Shown: piece by piece, positions 32,709 to 40,721 of the stretch
How positions within the stretch are numbered: the stretch's first letter is position 1
How the letters are laid out: each line of letters opens with the position of its first letter
Program-made: the position numbers and the translations under genes
DNA from: Amycolatopsis sp. CA-128772
GTDB taxonomy: Bacteria; Actinomycetota; Actinomycetes; Mycobacteriales; Pseudonocardiaceae
Reading direction: 5' to 3'
Length of the DNA: 64,000 nt
Assembly (NCBI RefSeq): GCF_002904295.1
Contig: NZ_PPHG01000088.1
Location: 1 to 64,000 of the forward strand
The notes under the pieces: model-generated
The model's database searches: none
What the model was told of the DNA's origin: nothing
What the model saw: only the letters and a program-made list of their open reading frames with translations

Positions 32709-32960
32709 TCAGATCTCTTCGAGCACGCTCAGCCGGAAGTGGAACGTCGACGTCCGGCCCTCGACGATCACCACGTACCCGCCCGGGCCCCGCAGCACCG
32801 TCCGCGACTTCGGCGACCACGGGTAGGCCGGCTGGTACTCACGCGCCAGCCGCAGCGCTTCGGCCTCGGCGGTCTCCTGGTCGGCGTAGGAAAACCGCTC
32901 GGACAGCGACCAGTTCCGCTCCGAGGTGCGCTGCTCCTCCACGAGCACCCACCAGGTCAT
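32709..32960 (-). CDS. Small WWV-type protein, tandem paralogue 2
   Basis: This 83-residue protein (MTWWVLVEEQ...TVLRGPGGYVVIVEGRTSTFHFR) overlaps the preceding paralogue by 4 bp, so the two are coupled. It is the most acidic of the three and ends in SVLEEI. Function unknown; the short beta-rich 'GYVVIVEGRT' core suggests a small domain. Confidence 0.78.
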   Translation of the reverse strand: MTWWVLVEEQRTSERNWSLSERFSYADQETAEAEALRLAREYQPAYPWSPKSRTVLRGPGGYVVIVEGRTSTFHFRLSVLEEI

Positions 32961-33226
32961 TCCGGTTCCGCCACCGTCTCGCCGAGCGTCACGCGGAAGT
33001 GGAACGTCGTCGTGCGGCCGGTCGCGATCACCAGGTAGCCGTCGCCGACCCGCAGCACCTTCCGCTCCTTGACCGCCGGCGGGTGCACCGGCTGGTGCGA
33101 GAACGCGAGCCGCCGCGCCACCTCGTCGGCGTGGGCGCGGTCGGCCCCCGCCGGTTTCGTCTTCGTGACGTTCCAGGCGCGCGCGTCACCGCCACCGCGC
33201 TGCTCCTCGACGACCACCCACCACAT
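32957..33226 (-). CDS. Small WWV-type protein, tandem paralogue 1
   Basis: This 89-residue protein (MWWVVVEEQ...KVLRVGDGYLVIATGRTTTFHFRV) is the first of three tandem copies. It starts one base after the stop of the LemA-like gene and so is probably in the same transcript as pimA. Function unknown. Confidence 0.78.
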   Translation of the reverse strand: MWWVVVEEQRGGGDARAWNVTKTKPAGADRAHADEVARRLAFSHQPVHPPAVKERKVLRVGDGYLVIATGRTTTFHFRVTLGETVAEPE

Positions 33227-33227
33227 G

Positions 33228-33710
33228 TCAGACCTCCGGCTCGGCGAACTCGAAGTACTCCGGCAGCGGCGCGGTCCCCGCGAGGCGGAAGTACCGCACC
33301 TTCCGCCGCCGCCGCAGCCGCAGCGTGTCGCGGACGGCGTCGTTGTGGACGCGGCGGGCGATCACCACCCGGTGCTCGGCGTCGGTCAGCTCCTCGGCCA
33401 GCTCGGCCGGCAGGCCCGCCCGGTCGACGCGGCCCAGCTGCAGCGTCAGCTCGTTTTCCGCGCCCTCGCGGTCGGCCCGCGGCGCGGCTTCGGCGCGCTC
33501 GGCCGACGTCCGCAGCGTGGTGTCACCCGAGACGGCCGCGACCGCCCGCGCGACCACCGACCGCCGGGCCAGCGCGGCGTCCAGGGCGGCCCAGCCGGCG
33601 TCCGTGCGGATGTGCAGGCGGTCGAGCCGGTTGGCCGTCGCCACCAGGAAGAGCCCGCCCAGCAGCACCACCAGGGCGAGCACCGGGAACAGCCAGCCGA
33701 GCACGCTCAC
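33228..33710 (-). CDS. LemA-like membrane protein
   Basis: This 160-residue protein has an N-terminal membrane helix (residues 4–24) followed by 'NRLDRLHIRTDAGWAALDAALARRSVVARAVAAV' and 'AEHRVVIARRVHNDAVRD', both resembling LemA family helices. Compared with typical LemA proteins (~185 residues) it is short and has a basic tail (LRLRRRRKVRYFRL). Its start overlaps the pimA stop by 4 bp, so it belongs to the PIM operon. Its role is unknown. Confidence 0.78.
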   Translation of the reverse strand: MSVLGWLFPVLALVVLLGGLFLVATANRLDRLHIRTDAGWAALDAALARRSVVARAVAAVSGDTTLRTSAERAEAAPRADREGAENELTLQLGRVDRAGLPAELAEELTDAEHRVVIARRVHNDAVRDTLRLRRRRKVRYFRLAGTAPLPEYFEFAEPEV

Positions 33711-34867
33711 CGGGCGAGCTCCCGCTCCGGCGCCGCGACCCGCCGGGGATCGGCCGCGACGGCCGTCTCGTAGACGCGCAGCACCTGCGTGGCCACCACC
33801 GACCAGTCGTACATCGTGACGCGCTCCCCCGCCGCCGCGGCCAGCGACGCCCGGCGCGCCGGGTCGCCGAGCAGCTCGCGCAGGCCATCCGCGAGCGCGG
33901 CCGGGTCGCCGGTGTCGACGAGCAAGCCGGCGCGGCCGTCGTCGAGCACCCGCCGGAACGAGTCGAGCCCGCTGGCCAGCACCGGGGTGCCGGCCGCCAT
34001 CGCCTCGGTGAGGATCATCCCGAAGCTCTCGCCGCCGGTGTTGGGCGCGCAGTAGACGTCGACGCTGCGCAGCGCTTGGGCCTTCACGTGGTCGTCGGCC
34101 TGGCCCAGCAGCTCCAGGTGCGGGGCCAGCTCCGGCCCGGCGTCGCGGCGCAGCTGGTCTTCGTCGCCGCGGCCGACCACGACCAGCCGCAGGTCCTCGA
34201 ACTCCGGCAGGATCCGCCGCAGCGCTTCCAGCAGCACACCCATGCCCTTGCGCGGCTCCCCGAACCGGCCGACGAACCCGACGGTGCCCCCGGCCCGCGG
34301 GTAGCCCGGCAACGGCGTCGCCGCGGAAAAGAAGCCGACGTCGACGCCGTTGGGGATCTCGACCGCGTCGCCGCCCGCGTGCTCCACCTGGACGCGGCGG
34401 GCCAGCGCGGACACCGCGATCCGCGCCGTGATCTTCTCCAGCAGCGGCCGCAGCACCGGCTGGAACGCCGACAGCGTGCGCGAACGCGTGGTAGCCGTGT
34501 GGAACGTCGCCACGATCGGACCGTCCGCGATCAGCAGCGCCAGCAGCGCCAGGCTGGGCGCGGCCGGCTCGTGCAGGTGCAGGACGTCGAAGTCGCCTTC
34601 ACGGATCCAGCGGCGCACGCGCGCGTAGGACACCGGGCCGAACTGCAGCCGCGCGACCGAGCCGTTGTACGGGATCCCGAGCGCCTTGCCGGCCGGGTGC
34701 ACGAACTCCGGCAGCTCCGCGTCCTCGTCCGCGGGCGCCAGCACCGACACCTGGTGGCCTCGCGCGAGCAGCGCCTTCGTCAGGTCGATGACGTGCCCTT
34801 GGACGCCGCCGGGCACGTCGAAGGAGTAGGGGCACACGATGCCGACCCGCATCGGCCGCGCGGCCAC
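33707..34867 (-). CDS. pimA: Phosphatidylinositol alpha-mannosyltransferase PimA
   Basis: This 386-residue GT4 glycosyltransferase transfers mannose from GDP-mannose to phosphatidylinositol on the inner face of the membrane, the first step of phosphatidylinositol mannoside synthesis. It shows 'RVGIVCPYSFDVPGGVQGHV', 'FDVLHLHEPAAPSLALLAL', 'VGFVGRFGEPRKGMGVLLEAL' and the nucleotide-sugar EX7E region 'GGESFGMILTEAMAAGTPV'. It follows the acyltransferase gene by 3 bp. The GTG at 34867 and the internal ATG (MRVGIV) at 34852 are both possible starts. Confidence 0.94.
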   Translation of the reverse strand: MAARPMRVGIVCPYSFDVPGGVQGHVIDLTKALLARGHQVSVLAPADEDAELPEFVHPAGKALGIPYNGSVARLQFGPVSYARVRRWIREGDFDVLHLHEPAAPSLALLALLIADGPIVATFHTATTRSRTLSAFQPVLRPLLEKITARIAVSALARRVQVEHAGGDAVEIPNGVDVGFFSAATPLPGYPRAGGTVGFVGRFGEPRKGMGVLLEALRRILPEFEDLRLVVVGRGDEDQLRRDAGPELAPHLELLGQADDHVKAQALRSVDVYCAPNTGGESFGMILTEAMAAGTPVLASGLDSFRRVLDDGRAGLLVDTGDPAALADGLRELLGDPARRASLAAAAGERVTMYDWSVVATQVLRVYETAVAADPRRVAAPERELAR

Positions 34868-34870
34868 CGC

Positions 34871-35788
34871 TCAGCTCGCTTCTTCGAGGCTGACCCGCTC
34901 GGCGGCCTCGAGGTCGGCCGGCCAGAACTTCTGCACCATGTGCCAGTCGGCCGGGTGCGCGGCGATGTCGCCGGCGAAGATGTCCGCCAGGGCCTGGGTG
35001 GCGGCCGGGACCTCGGCCCGCGCGGTGACGCGGATGCGCGGGTGCAGCCGGATCTGCCAGCCGTCCTCGGTGAACCAGCAGCCGGCCGGGATCAGCGCGG
35101 CGCCGGTCGTCGCGGCCAGCCGCGCCGGGCCGCCGGGCAGCCGGGCCGGCTCGCCGAAGAACTTCACCGGGATGCCGCTGGTGGTCAGGTCGCGGTCGCC
35201 GACCAGGCAGACGGCCTTGTTCTCGCGCAGCCGCTTGAGCAGCACGCGCATCGCCGAGCTGTCACCCGTGAGGGGGACGATTTCGAAGCCGAGCGACTCC
35301 CGGTACTCGACGAACCGGCGGTAGAGCGACTCCGGCTTCAGCCGCTCGGCCACCGTCGTGAACCCGCCGAGGTAGCCGGCCAGCCACACGCCGGCGACGT
35401 CCCAGTTGCCGCTGTGCGGCAGCGCCATCACCGCGCCGTTGCCCTCGGCCAGCGCCGCGTCGAGGTTCTCCACGCCGGTGATCGACGCCGCGACCTTGGC
35501 GCTGACCTCCTTGTGGTCCATCGACGGCAGCCGGAACGTCTCGTGCCAGTAGCGGGCGTACGAGCGCATCGCGCGCCGGGTCAGCTCGTCGAGCTCGACC
35601 GGGTCGGCCTGCGGCACCACGCGGGCGAGGTTCGCGCGCAGCTGCCGCACGCCCCCGCCGTCGCGGCGGACGGCGAGGTCCGCGCCGAGCGAGAAGACCG
35701 TGCCGCCGAACCCGGCGGGCAGCCAGCCGGCGAGCTTCCACCCGGCCGCGTAGCCGAAGGCGCTCAACCGCTCTGACAGCTTGCTCAT
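34871..35788 (-). CDS. Phosphatidylinositol mannoside acyltransferase
   Basis: This 305-residue protein belongs to the lipid A lauroyl acyltransferase-like family; in mycobacteria the same-position enzyme (Rv2611c/PatA) acylates the mannose of PIM. The HX4D catalytic motif is 'PHSGNWD' and the second block 'VCLVGDRDLTTSGIPVKFFG'. The ATG at 35788 is preferred because GAGG sits seven bases upstream; a GTG six bases earlier lacks spacing. An N-terminal amphipathic or membrane segment covers about residues 10–32. Confidence 0.93.
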   Translation of the reverse strand: MSKLSERLSAFGYAAGWKLAGWLPAGFGGTVFSLGADLAVRRDGGGVRQLRANLARVVPQADPVELDELTRRAMRSYARYWHETFRLPSMDHKEVSAKVAASITGVENLDAALAEGNGAVMALPHSGNWDVAGVWLAGYLGGFTTVAERLKPESLYRRFVEYRESLGFEIVPLTGDSSAMRVLLKRLRENKAVCLVGDRDLTTSGIPVKFFGEPARLPGGPARLAATTGAALIPAGCWFTEDGWQIRLHPRIRVTARAEVPAATQALADIFAGDIAAHPADWHMVQKFWPADLEAAERVSLEEAS

Positions 35789-35861
35789 GCGCACGCCTCG
35801 CTGACGCTCCGCGCGGCCTGAGCCGAAAGCGCAGTGGTGGATGATGCGTTCGCAGGCTCTC

Positions 35862-36488
35862 TCATGCGGGCTGCTCCCCCGCGGCGGCCTCGCGGGCCGC
35901 CTTCGCCACCGCGGCCGTGCGCTGCAGCAGCGTGATCACCGACAGGACGGCGAGCAGCCAGAGCGTCACGTCCACGGTGTACGGGATGCCGAAACCGTGC
36001 AGGCCGGTGCCGACCAGCGCGATGATCAGCCGCTCGGCGCGTTCGACGAGCCCGCCGTCGACCGGCAGGCCGGAGGCGTCGGCGCGGGCCTTGACGTAGG
36101 AGATGACCTGGGCGAGGACCAGGCACAGCAGGGCCGCGGCGGCGGCCGGGCGGTTGTCGTCGACGACGAAGCACCACCAGGCGATGGCGGCGAACAGGGC
36201 GCCGTCGACCAGCCTGTCGCAGGTGGCGTCGAGGACCGCGCCGAACGGGGTGCCGTAGCCGCGGGCCCGGGCCATGGCGCCGTCGAGCAGGTCGAGCATG
36301 GCGAAGCCCCACACCGTGAAGGTGCCCCACAGCAGGTGGTCGGTCGGGAAGAAGGCCAGCGCGCAGACGACCGCGCCGGCGGTGCCGAGCACGGTCATGG
36401 CGTTCGGGGTCAGCCCGGCGCGGACCAGCGCCTGGCCGATCGGATCGGTGACGCGGGAGACGGAGGCACGCGCGAAGATATTGAGCAT
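35862..36488 (-). CDS. pgsA: Phosphatidylinositol (phosphate) synthase
   Basis: This 208-residue CDP-alcohol phosphatidyltransferase has about six helices and the motif DG(x)2AR(x)8G(x)3D(x)3D, seen as 'LLDGAMARARGYGTPFGAVLDATCDRLVD'-spanning residues (bases ~36,200–36,290). In actinobacteria this gene beside the PIM acyltransferase and pimA makes phosphatidylinositol phosphate from CDP-diacylglycerol and inositol phosphate. A 73-bp gap separates it from the acyltransferase. Confidence 0.94.
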   Translation of the reverse strand: MLNIFARASVSRVTDPIGQALVRAGLTPNAMTVLGTAGAVVCALAFFPTDHLLWGTFTVWGFAMLDLLDGAMARARGYGTPFGAVLDATCDRLVDGALFAAIAWWCFVVDDNRPAAAAALLCLVLAQVISYVKARADASGLPVDGGLVERAERLIIALVGTGLHGFGIPYTVDVTLWLLAVLSVITLLQRTAAVAKAAREAAAGEQPA

Positions 36489-36576
36489 CGGTTCGTCGAG
36501 GCACCTGGCTACGAGGGTCGGGTGGGCGAATGCAGCCTATCCACCCGCCTCGGTGATCCCGACGCGCCGTCCCGGG

Positions 36577-37098
36577 TCAGCCCGATTTGGTGAGCTCGCC
36601 CTCGTGTTCCCGCGCGTCTTCGGCGGCCTTGGCGGCCGCGCACTTCGGCGAGAGCTGACGCCGGATCGCGGCGCTGATCTCCCCGAGCGCCGTCACCTGC
36701 TCGGGTGTCAGCGGGTCGAACAGGCTCTCGCGGACGGCTTCGACGTGCCCGGGCGCGGCCGCCTCGAGCGCGGCGAAGCCGGCCTCAGTCAGCACGGCCC
36801 ACGCGCCGCGCTTGTCGGTCGGGCACGCCTCGCGGCGCACCCAGCCGTTCGCCTCCAGCCGGGCGACGGCGTGCGAAAGGCGGCTGCGGGACGCCTGCCG
36901 CGCGTCGGCGAGTTCGCTCATCCGCAGGCGGCGGCCGGGCGCTTCCGAGAGGGCGACGAGGACTTCGTAATAGGTGTGCGGCATGCCCGAGTCGTGCTGC
37001 AGCTGGCCTTCGAGGTGCGCGCTGAGCATGCGGGTGGCCGAATTGAACTCACGCCAGACGCGCTGTTCGTCGTCGCTGAGCCATCGGGTTCCGGACAT
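36577..37098 (-). CDS. MarR-family transcriptional regulator
   Basis: This 173-residue winged-helix protein has 'YYEVLVALSEAPGRRLRMSELADARQASRSRLSHAVARLEANGWVRR'-type HTH sequence and wing 'RGAWAVLTEAGFAAL'. The ATG at 37098 has TGGGG upstream; a start about 27 bases earlier is possible. A small palindrome TTGAACACTCAA at 37118–37129, just upstream, could be its own operator. It interrupts the thrS–HIT–pgsA order seen in M. tuberculosis. Confidence 0.88.
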   Translation of the reverse strand: MSGTRWLSDDEQRVWREFNSATRMLSAHLEGQLQHDSGMPHTYYEVLVALSEAPGRRLRMSELADARQASRSRLSHAVARLEANGWVRREACPTDKRGAWAVLTEAGFAALEAAAPGHVEAVRESLFDPLTPEQVTALGEISAAIRRQLSPKCAAAKAAEDAREHEGELTKSG

Positions 37099-37173
37099 AA
37101 CCCCATCATACTCTCGGTTGAACACTCAATCAGGAGTTTTTGCCGGTCAGGGCGCCGGTGATGCGGACGCGCG

Positions 37174-37716
37174 TCACCAGGCGCCGGCCAGCAGGTCCCG
37201 CGTTTCCCCCAGCAGCTGCGGGAGCACCTTCGTCTGGCCGATGACCGGCATGAAGTTCGCGTCCCCGCCCCACCGCGGCACCAGGTGCTGGTGCAGGTGC
37301 GCGGCGATGCCCGCGCCCGCGATGTGGCCCTGGTTCAGGCCGATGTTGAACCCGTGCGCGCCGGACACCGCGCGGATCACCTTCATCGCGTGCTGCGTGA
37401 ATTCGGCGACCTCGCGCGTCTCCTCGACCGTCAGGTCGGTGTAGTCCGCGACGTGCCGGTACGGCACCACCATCAGGTGCCCCGGGTTGTACGGGTACAG
37501 GTTCAGCACCGCGAAGACCAGGTCGCCGCGGGCGACGATCAGGCCGGTTTTGTCGTCCAGCGAAGGGATCCGGCAGAACGGGCAGCCGGTGTCGCCGTCG
37601 TCGTCCGGCCTGTCCTGGCCCTTGATGTAGGCCATCCGGTGCGGGGTCCAGAGGCGCTGGAACGCGTCCTGGACCCCGACGCCCTGCTGCTCGACGAGCT
37701 CGGGACCCTCACTCAC
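37174..37716 (-). CDS. HIT-family protein, probable Ap4A phosphorylase
   Basis: This 180-residue histidine-triad protein has the motif 'HLHQHLVPRW' and the preceding 'NLYPYNPGHLMVVPYRHV'. The N-terminus 'VQDAFQRLWTPHRMAYI' matches Rv2613c, for which diadenosine tetraphosphate phosphorylase activity has been described. The start is the GTG at 37716, which overlaps the thrS stop in a 4-bp GTGA. A Cys pair in 'GCPFCRIP' is typical of a zinc-binding subset. Confidence 0.93.
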   Translation of the reverse strand: MSEGPELVEQQGVGVQDAFQRLWTPHRMAYIKGQDRPDDDGDTGCPFCRIPSLDDKTGLIVARGDLVFAVLNLYPYNPGHLMVVPYRHVADYTDLTVEETREVAEFTQHAMKVIRAVSGAHGFNIGLNQGHIAGAGIAAHLHQHLVPRWGGDANFMPVIGQTKVLPQLLGETRDLLAGAW

Positions 37717-39740
37717 CGAACGACCGTCTCCAGCGCGTCGGCCGACGGCGACGCGTTTTCGCGGCGCCCGACCCACTCCGCGATCGCCTCGACCGCCTTT
37801 TCCACCGGCACGCCGTTGATCTGGCCGCCGTCGCGGAAGCGGAACGACACCGCGCCCGCCTCGACGTCCTTCGCGCCGGCCAGCAGCATGAACGGCACCT
37901 TCTGCGTGGTGTGCGTGCGGATCTTCTTCTGCATCCGGTCGTCGCTCGCGTCGACTTCGGCGCGGATCCCCTTGGCGCGCAACGCCTTCTCGATGCCCTG
38001 CAGGTGCTCGACCTGGTCGGCGGTGATCGGGATGCCGACCACCTGCACCGGCGCGAGCCACGCCGGGAACGCACCCGCGTAGTGCTCGGTCAGCACGCCG
38101 AAGAAGCGCTCGATCGAGCCGAACAGCGCGCGGTGGATCATGATCGGCCGCTGGCGCGAGCCGTCCGGCGCGGTGTACTCGAGCTCGAACCGCTTGTTCT
38201 GGTTGAAGTCCAGCTGGATGGTCGACATCTGCCAGGTGCGGCCGATGGCGTCCTTCGCCTGCACGGAGATCTTCGGGCCGTAGAAGGCCGCACCGCCCGG
38301 GTCCGGGACCAGCTCGAGGCCGGAGTCGACGGCGGCCTGCCGCAGCGTTTCGGTGGCCTCCTCCCACTCCCAGTCCTCGCCGATGAACTTGTCGGAGTCA
38401 CCGCGGGTGGACAGCTCGAGGTAGAAGTCGGAGAGGCCGTAGTCGGCCAGCAGGTCGAGGACGAACTTGAGCAGCGACCGCAGCTCGCCCGGCATCTGCT
38501 CCTTGGTGCAGTAGATGTGCGAGTCGTCCATCGTCAGGCCGCGCACCCGGGTGAGGCCGTGCACCACGCCGGACTTCTCGTAGCGGTAGACCGTCCCGAA
38601 CTCGAACAGCCGCAGCGGCAGTTCGCGGTAGGACCGCCCGCGCGAGCGGAAGATCAGGTTGTGCATCGGGCAGTTCATCGCCTTGAGGTAGTAGTTCTCC
38701 TCTTCGAACTGCACCGGCGGGAACATCGTGTCCGCGTAGTACGGCAGGTGGCCGGAGGTGTGGAACAGCTCGCCCTTGCTGATGTGCGGGGTGTTCACGA
38801 ACTCGTAGCCGGCCTCCTCGTGGCGGCGGCGCGAGTAGTTCTCCAGCTCGCGGCGGATGATGCCGCCCTTCGGGTGGAACACCGGCAGGCCGGAGCCGAT
38901 CTCCTCGGGGAAGGAGAACAGGTCGAGCTCGGCGCCGAGCTTGCGGTGGTCGCGGCGCTCGGCCTCGGCGATGCGCTCGAGGTAGGCGTCCTGCGCCTCG
39001 GCCGACTCCCACGCCGTGCCGTAGATCCGCTGCAGCTGCGGGTTCTTCTCGCTGCCCCGCCAGTACGCGGCGGCGACGCGGGTCAGCTTGAACGCCGGGA
39101 TGAACTTCGTCGTCGGCACGTGCGGGCCGCGGCAGAGGTCACTCCAGACACGTTCCTTGGTGCGCGGGTCGAGATTGTCGTAGATGGTGAGTTCGCCCTC
39201 GCCGACTTCCATCACCTCGGAGGTGTCCACTTCGGACTTGAGGTCGACCAGTTCGAGCTTGAACGGCTCGTCCGCCAGTTCCTTCTTGGCCTTGTCGACG
39301 GAGTCGAAAACGCGCCGCGAGAACTGCTGGGCGCCCTTCACGATCTGCTTCATGCGCTTTTCGAGCGCCTGCAGGTCTTCCGGGGTGAACGGCTTTTCGA
39401 CGGCGAAGTCGTAGTAGAAACCGTCCTTCACCGGCGGGCCGATGCCCAGCTTGGCGTCCGGGAACTGCTGCTGCACGGCCTGGGCGAGCACGTGCGCCGC
39501 CGAATGGCGGATGACGCTGCGGCCGTCGTCGGTGTTCGCGGCGACCGGCTCGACCTCGGCGTCGGCTTCCGGCGCCCAGGCGAGGTCGCGCAGCTTCCCG
39601 CCGGCGTCCCGGACGACGACGATCGTGTCCGCGCCCTTGGTCGGCAGGCCGGCTTCGCGGACCGCCGCGCCCGCCGTAGTGCCCGCCGGTACCACCACAC
39701 GGGAGGCGGCCACGGGGGAAACGGGGGGCGACTGGGACAC
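37713..39740 (-). CDS. thrS: Threonyl-tRNA synthetase
   Basis: This 675-residue class II synthetase charges tRNA-Thr. It has an N-terminal TGS domain, the editing domain with 'HSAAHVLAQAVQQQFP' (first of the HxxxH / C..xxxH residues), and the catalytic core with 'NCPMHNLIFRSRGRSYRELPLRLFEF' and motif 3 'PIMIHRALFGSIERF'. The C-terminal anticodon-binding domain starts at 'WLAPVQVVGIPI'. The GTG at 39740 has GAGGAG six bases upstream, which is much better than the ATG at 39767. No T-box leader was seen. Confidence 0.96.
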   Translation of the reverse strand: MSQSPPVSPVAASRVVVPAGTTAGAAVREAGLPTKGADTIVVVRDAGGKLRDLAWAPEADAEVEPVAANTDDGRSVIRHSAAHVLAQAVQQQFPDAKLGIGPPVKDGFYYDFAVEKPFTPEDLQALEKRMKQIVKGAQQFSRRVFDSVDKAKKELADEPFKLELVDLKSEVDTSEVMEVGEGELTIYDNLDPRTKERVWSDLCRGPHVPTTKFIPAFKLTRVAAAYWRGSEKNPQLQRIYGTAWESAEAQDAYLERIAEAERRDHRKLGAELDLFSFPEEIGSGLPVFHPKGGIIRRELENYSRRRHEEAGYEFVNTPHISKGELFHTSGHLPYYADTMFPPVQFEEENYYLKAMNCPMHNLIFRSRGRSYRELPLRLFEFGTVYRYEKSGVVHGLTRVRGLTMDDSHIYCTKEQMPGELRSLLKFVLDLLADYGLSDFYLELSTRGDSDKFIGEDWEWEEATETLRQAAVDSGLELVPDPGGAAFYGPKISVQAKDAIGRTWQMSTIQLDFNQNKRFELEYTAPDGSRQRPIMIHRALFGSIERFFGVLTEHYAGAFPAWLAPVQVVGIPITADQVEHLQGIEKALRAKGIRAEVDASDDRMQKKIRTHTTQKVPFMLLAGAKDVEAGAVSFRFRDGGQINGVPVEKAVEAIAEWVGRRENASPSADALETVVR

Positions 39741-39829
39741 GATCGGCTCCTCAAGCTGGAGTGACAAAGATGACGCCGTCGATGCTAGTCGTCGGCGTCT
39801 TCGGGCCTCACGCGCGTGGCGCGAACGCC

Positions 39830-39865
39830 GGACCGGCCGCTTCCCCGCGGGGAAGCGGCCGGTCC
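39830..39865 (-). terminator. 17-bp hairpin terminator after the nitroreductase gene
   Basis: Arms 39830–39846 and 39849–39865 are perfectly complementary with two central bases. It lies 9 bp after the nitroreductase stop and ends before thrS. Confidence 0.85.
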
Positions 39866-39873
39866 GGTCGGGC

Positions 39874-40488
39874 TCAGAGGGTCTCGACGACCTGGTCGAA
39901 GTCCAGCCGCGGCAGGCGGTCGAACCAGGGGTTCTCGCCCGGCTTGCCGACGTTGACGACGACCAGCGAGCGCCACTTGCGGTCCGCGAAGAACTCGTCG
40001 TCGACGCCCTGGGCGTCGAAGCCGGTCATCGGGCCGGCGGCCAGGCCGGCGGCGCGGACGCCGATGATGAAGTAGCCCACCTGCAGCAGCGAGTTCAGCT
40101 TCGAGAACTCGACGCGGCCCTGCTCGTCGGCGAAGTTGTCCTTCACGTGGGGGGCGTGCGGGAAGACCTGCGGGATGTTCTCGTGGAAGTCGACGTCCGC
40201 GGCCAGCACGACGGTCAGCGGCGCGGCTTCGGTCTTGTCGCGGTTGCCCGGCGACATGTGCGGGAGCAGGCGGGCCTTCGCCTCGGCGGTCCGGAGCACC
40301 AGCGCGCGCAGCGGCTGGGTGTTCATCGACGTCGGGGCCCACTTGACGAGGTCGTAGATCGCGCGGACCTGCTCCTCGGTCACCGGCTCGGAGCTGAAAC
40401 TGTTGGCCGTGCGGGCGTCGCGGAACAGCAGGTTCTGGACGTCCGCGGGGAGGGCGAGGGCCTCGTTCTGCTCGGCAAAGGTGGTCAT
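39874..40488 (-). CDS. Nitroreductase family protein (RutE/HadB-like)
   Basis: This 204-residue flavoprotein has the N-terminal 'LFRDARTANSFSSEPVTEEQVRAIYDLVKWAPTSMNTQPLR' region that binds FMN, 'PLTVVLAADVDFHE' and 'FIIGVRAAGLAAGPMTGFD'. It resembles malonic semialdehyde reductases such as RutE. The ribosome site GGAAGGAAG lies eight bases upstream. No pyrimidine-degradation genes are nearby, so its substrate is open. Confidence 0.88.
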   Translation of the reverse strand: MTTFAEQNEALALPADVQNLLFRDARTANSFSSEPVTEEQVRAIYDLVKWAPTSMNTQPLRALVLRTAEAKARLLPHMSPGNRDKTEAAPLTVVLAADVDFHENIPQVFPHAPHVKDNFADEQGRVEFSKLNSLLQVGYFIIGVRAAGLAAGPMTGFDAQGVDDEFFADRKWRSLVVVNVGKPGENPWFDRLPRLDFDQVVETL

Positions 40489-40657
40489 GGGGCTGGGCTT
40501 CCTTCCGTTGGGTCGGTACCCCGTGCAACCAAGTTGAGCGTTGAACTATTTCGCGTTCGACCAGTTGCCTGGATCACAGGCGGAAGACACCCGGACGCGA
40601 GCCGTTCACCCGGCCGGCGACGGCAATCCCGGGAGTACCTGCGCCCCCGGATGCGAA

Positions 40658-40698
40658 CACGGCCGCCGGCTCCCCACGGCGGGGAGCCGGCGGCCGTG
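40658..40698 (-). terminator. 18-bp hairpin terminator after the sugar transferase gene
   Basis: Arms 40658–40675 and 40681–40698 pair perfectly over 18 bp with a 5-base loop, starting 24 bp after the gene's stop codon. Confidence 0.85.
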
Positions 40699-40721
40699 GC
40701 GCGCGGCGCGGCGTGGACGGG

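Noticed and set aside
39741..39829. T-box leader upstream of thrS
   Set aside because: Only about 90 bp separate thrS from the terminator hairpin and no T-box core or specifier loop is visible.
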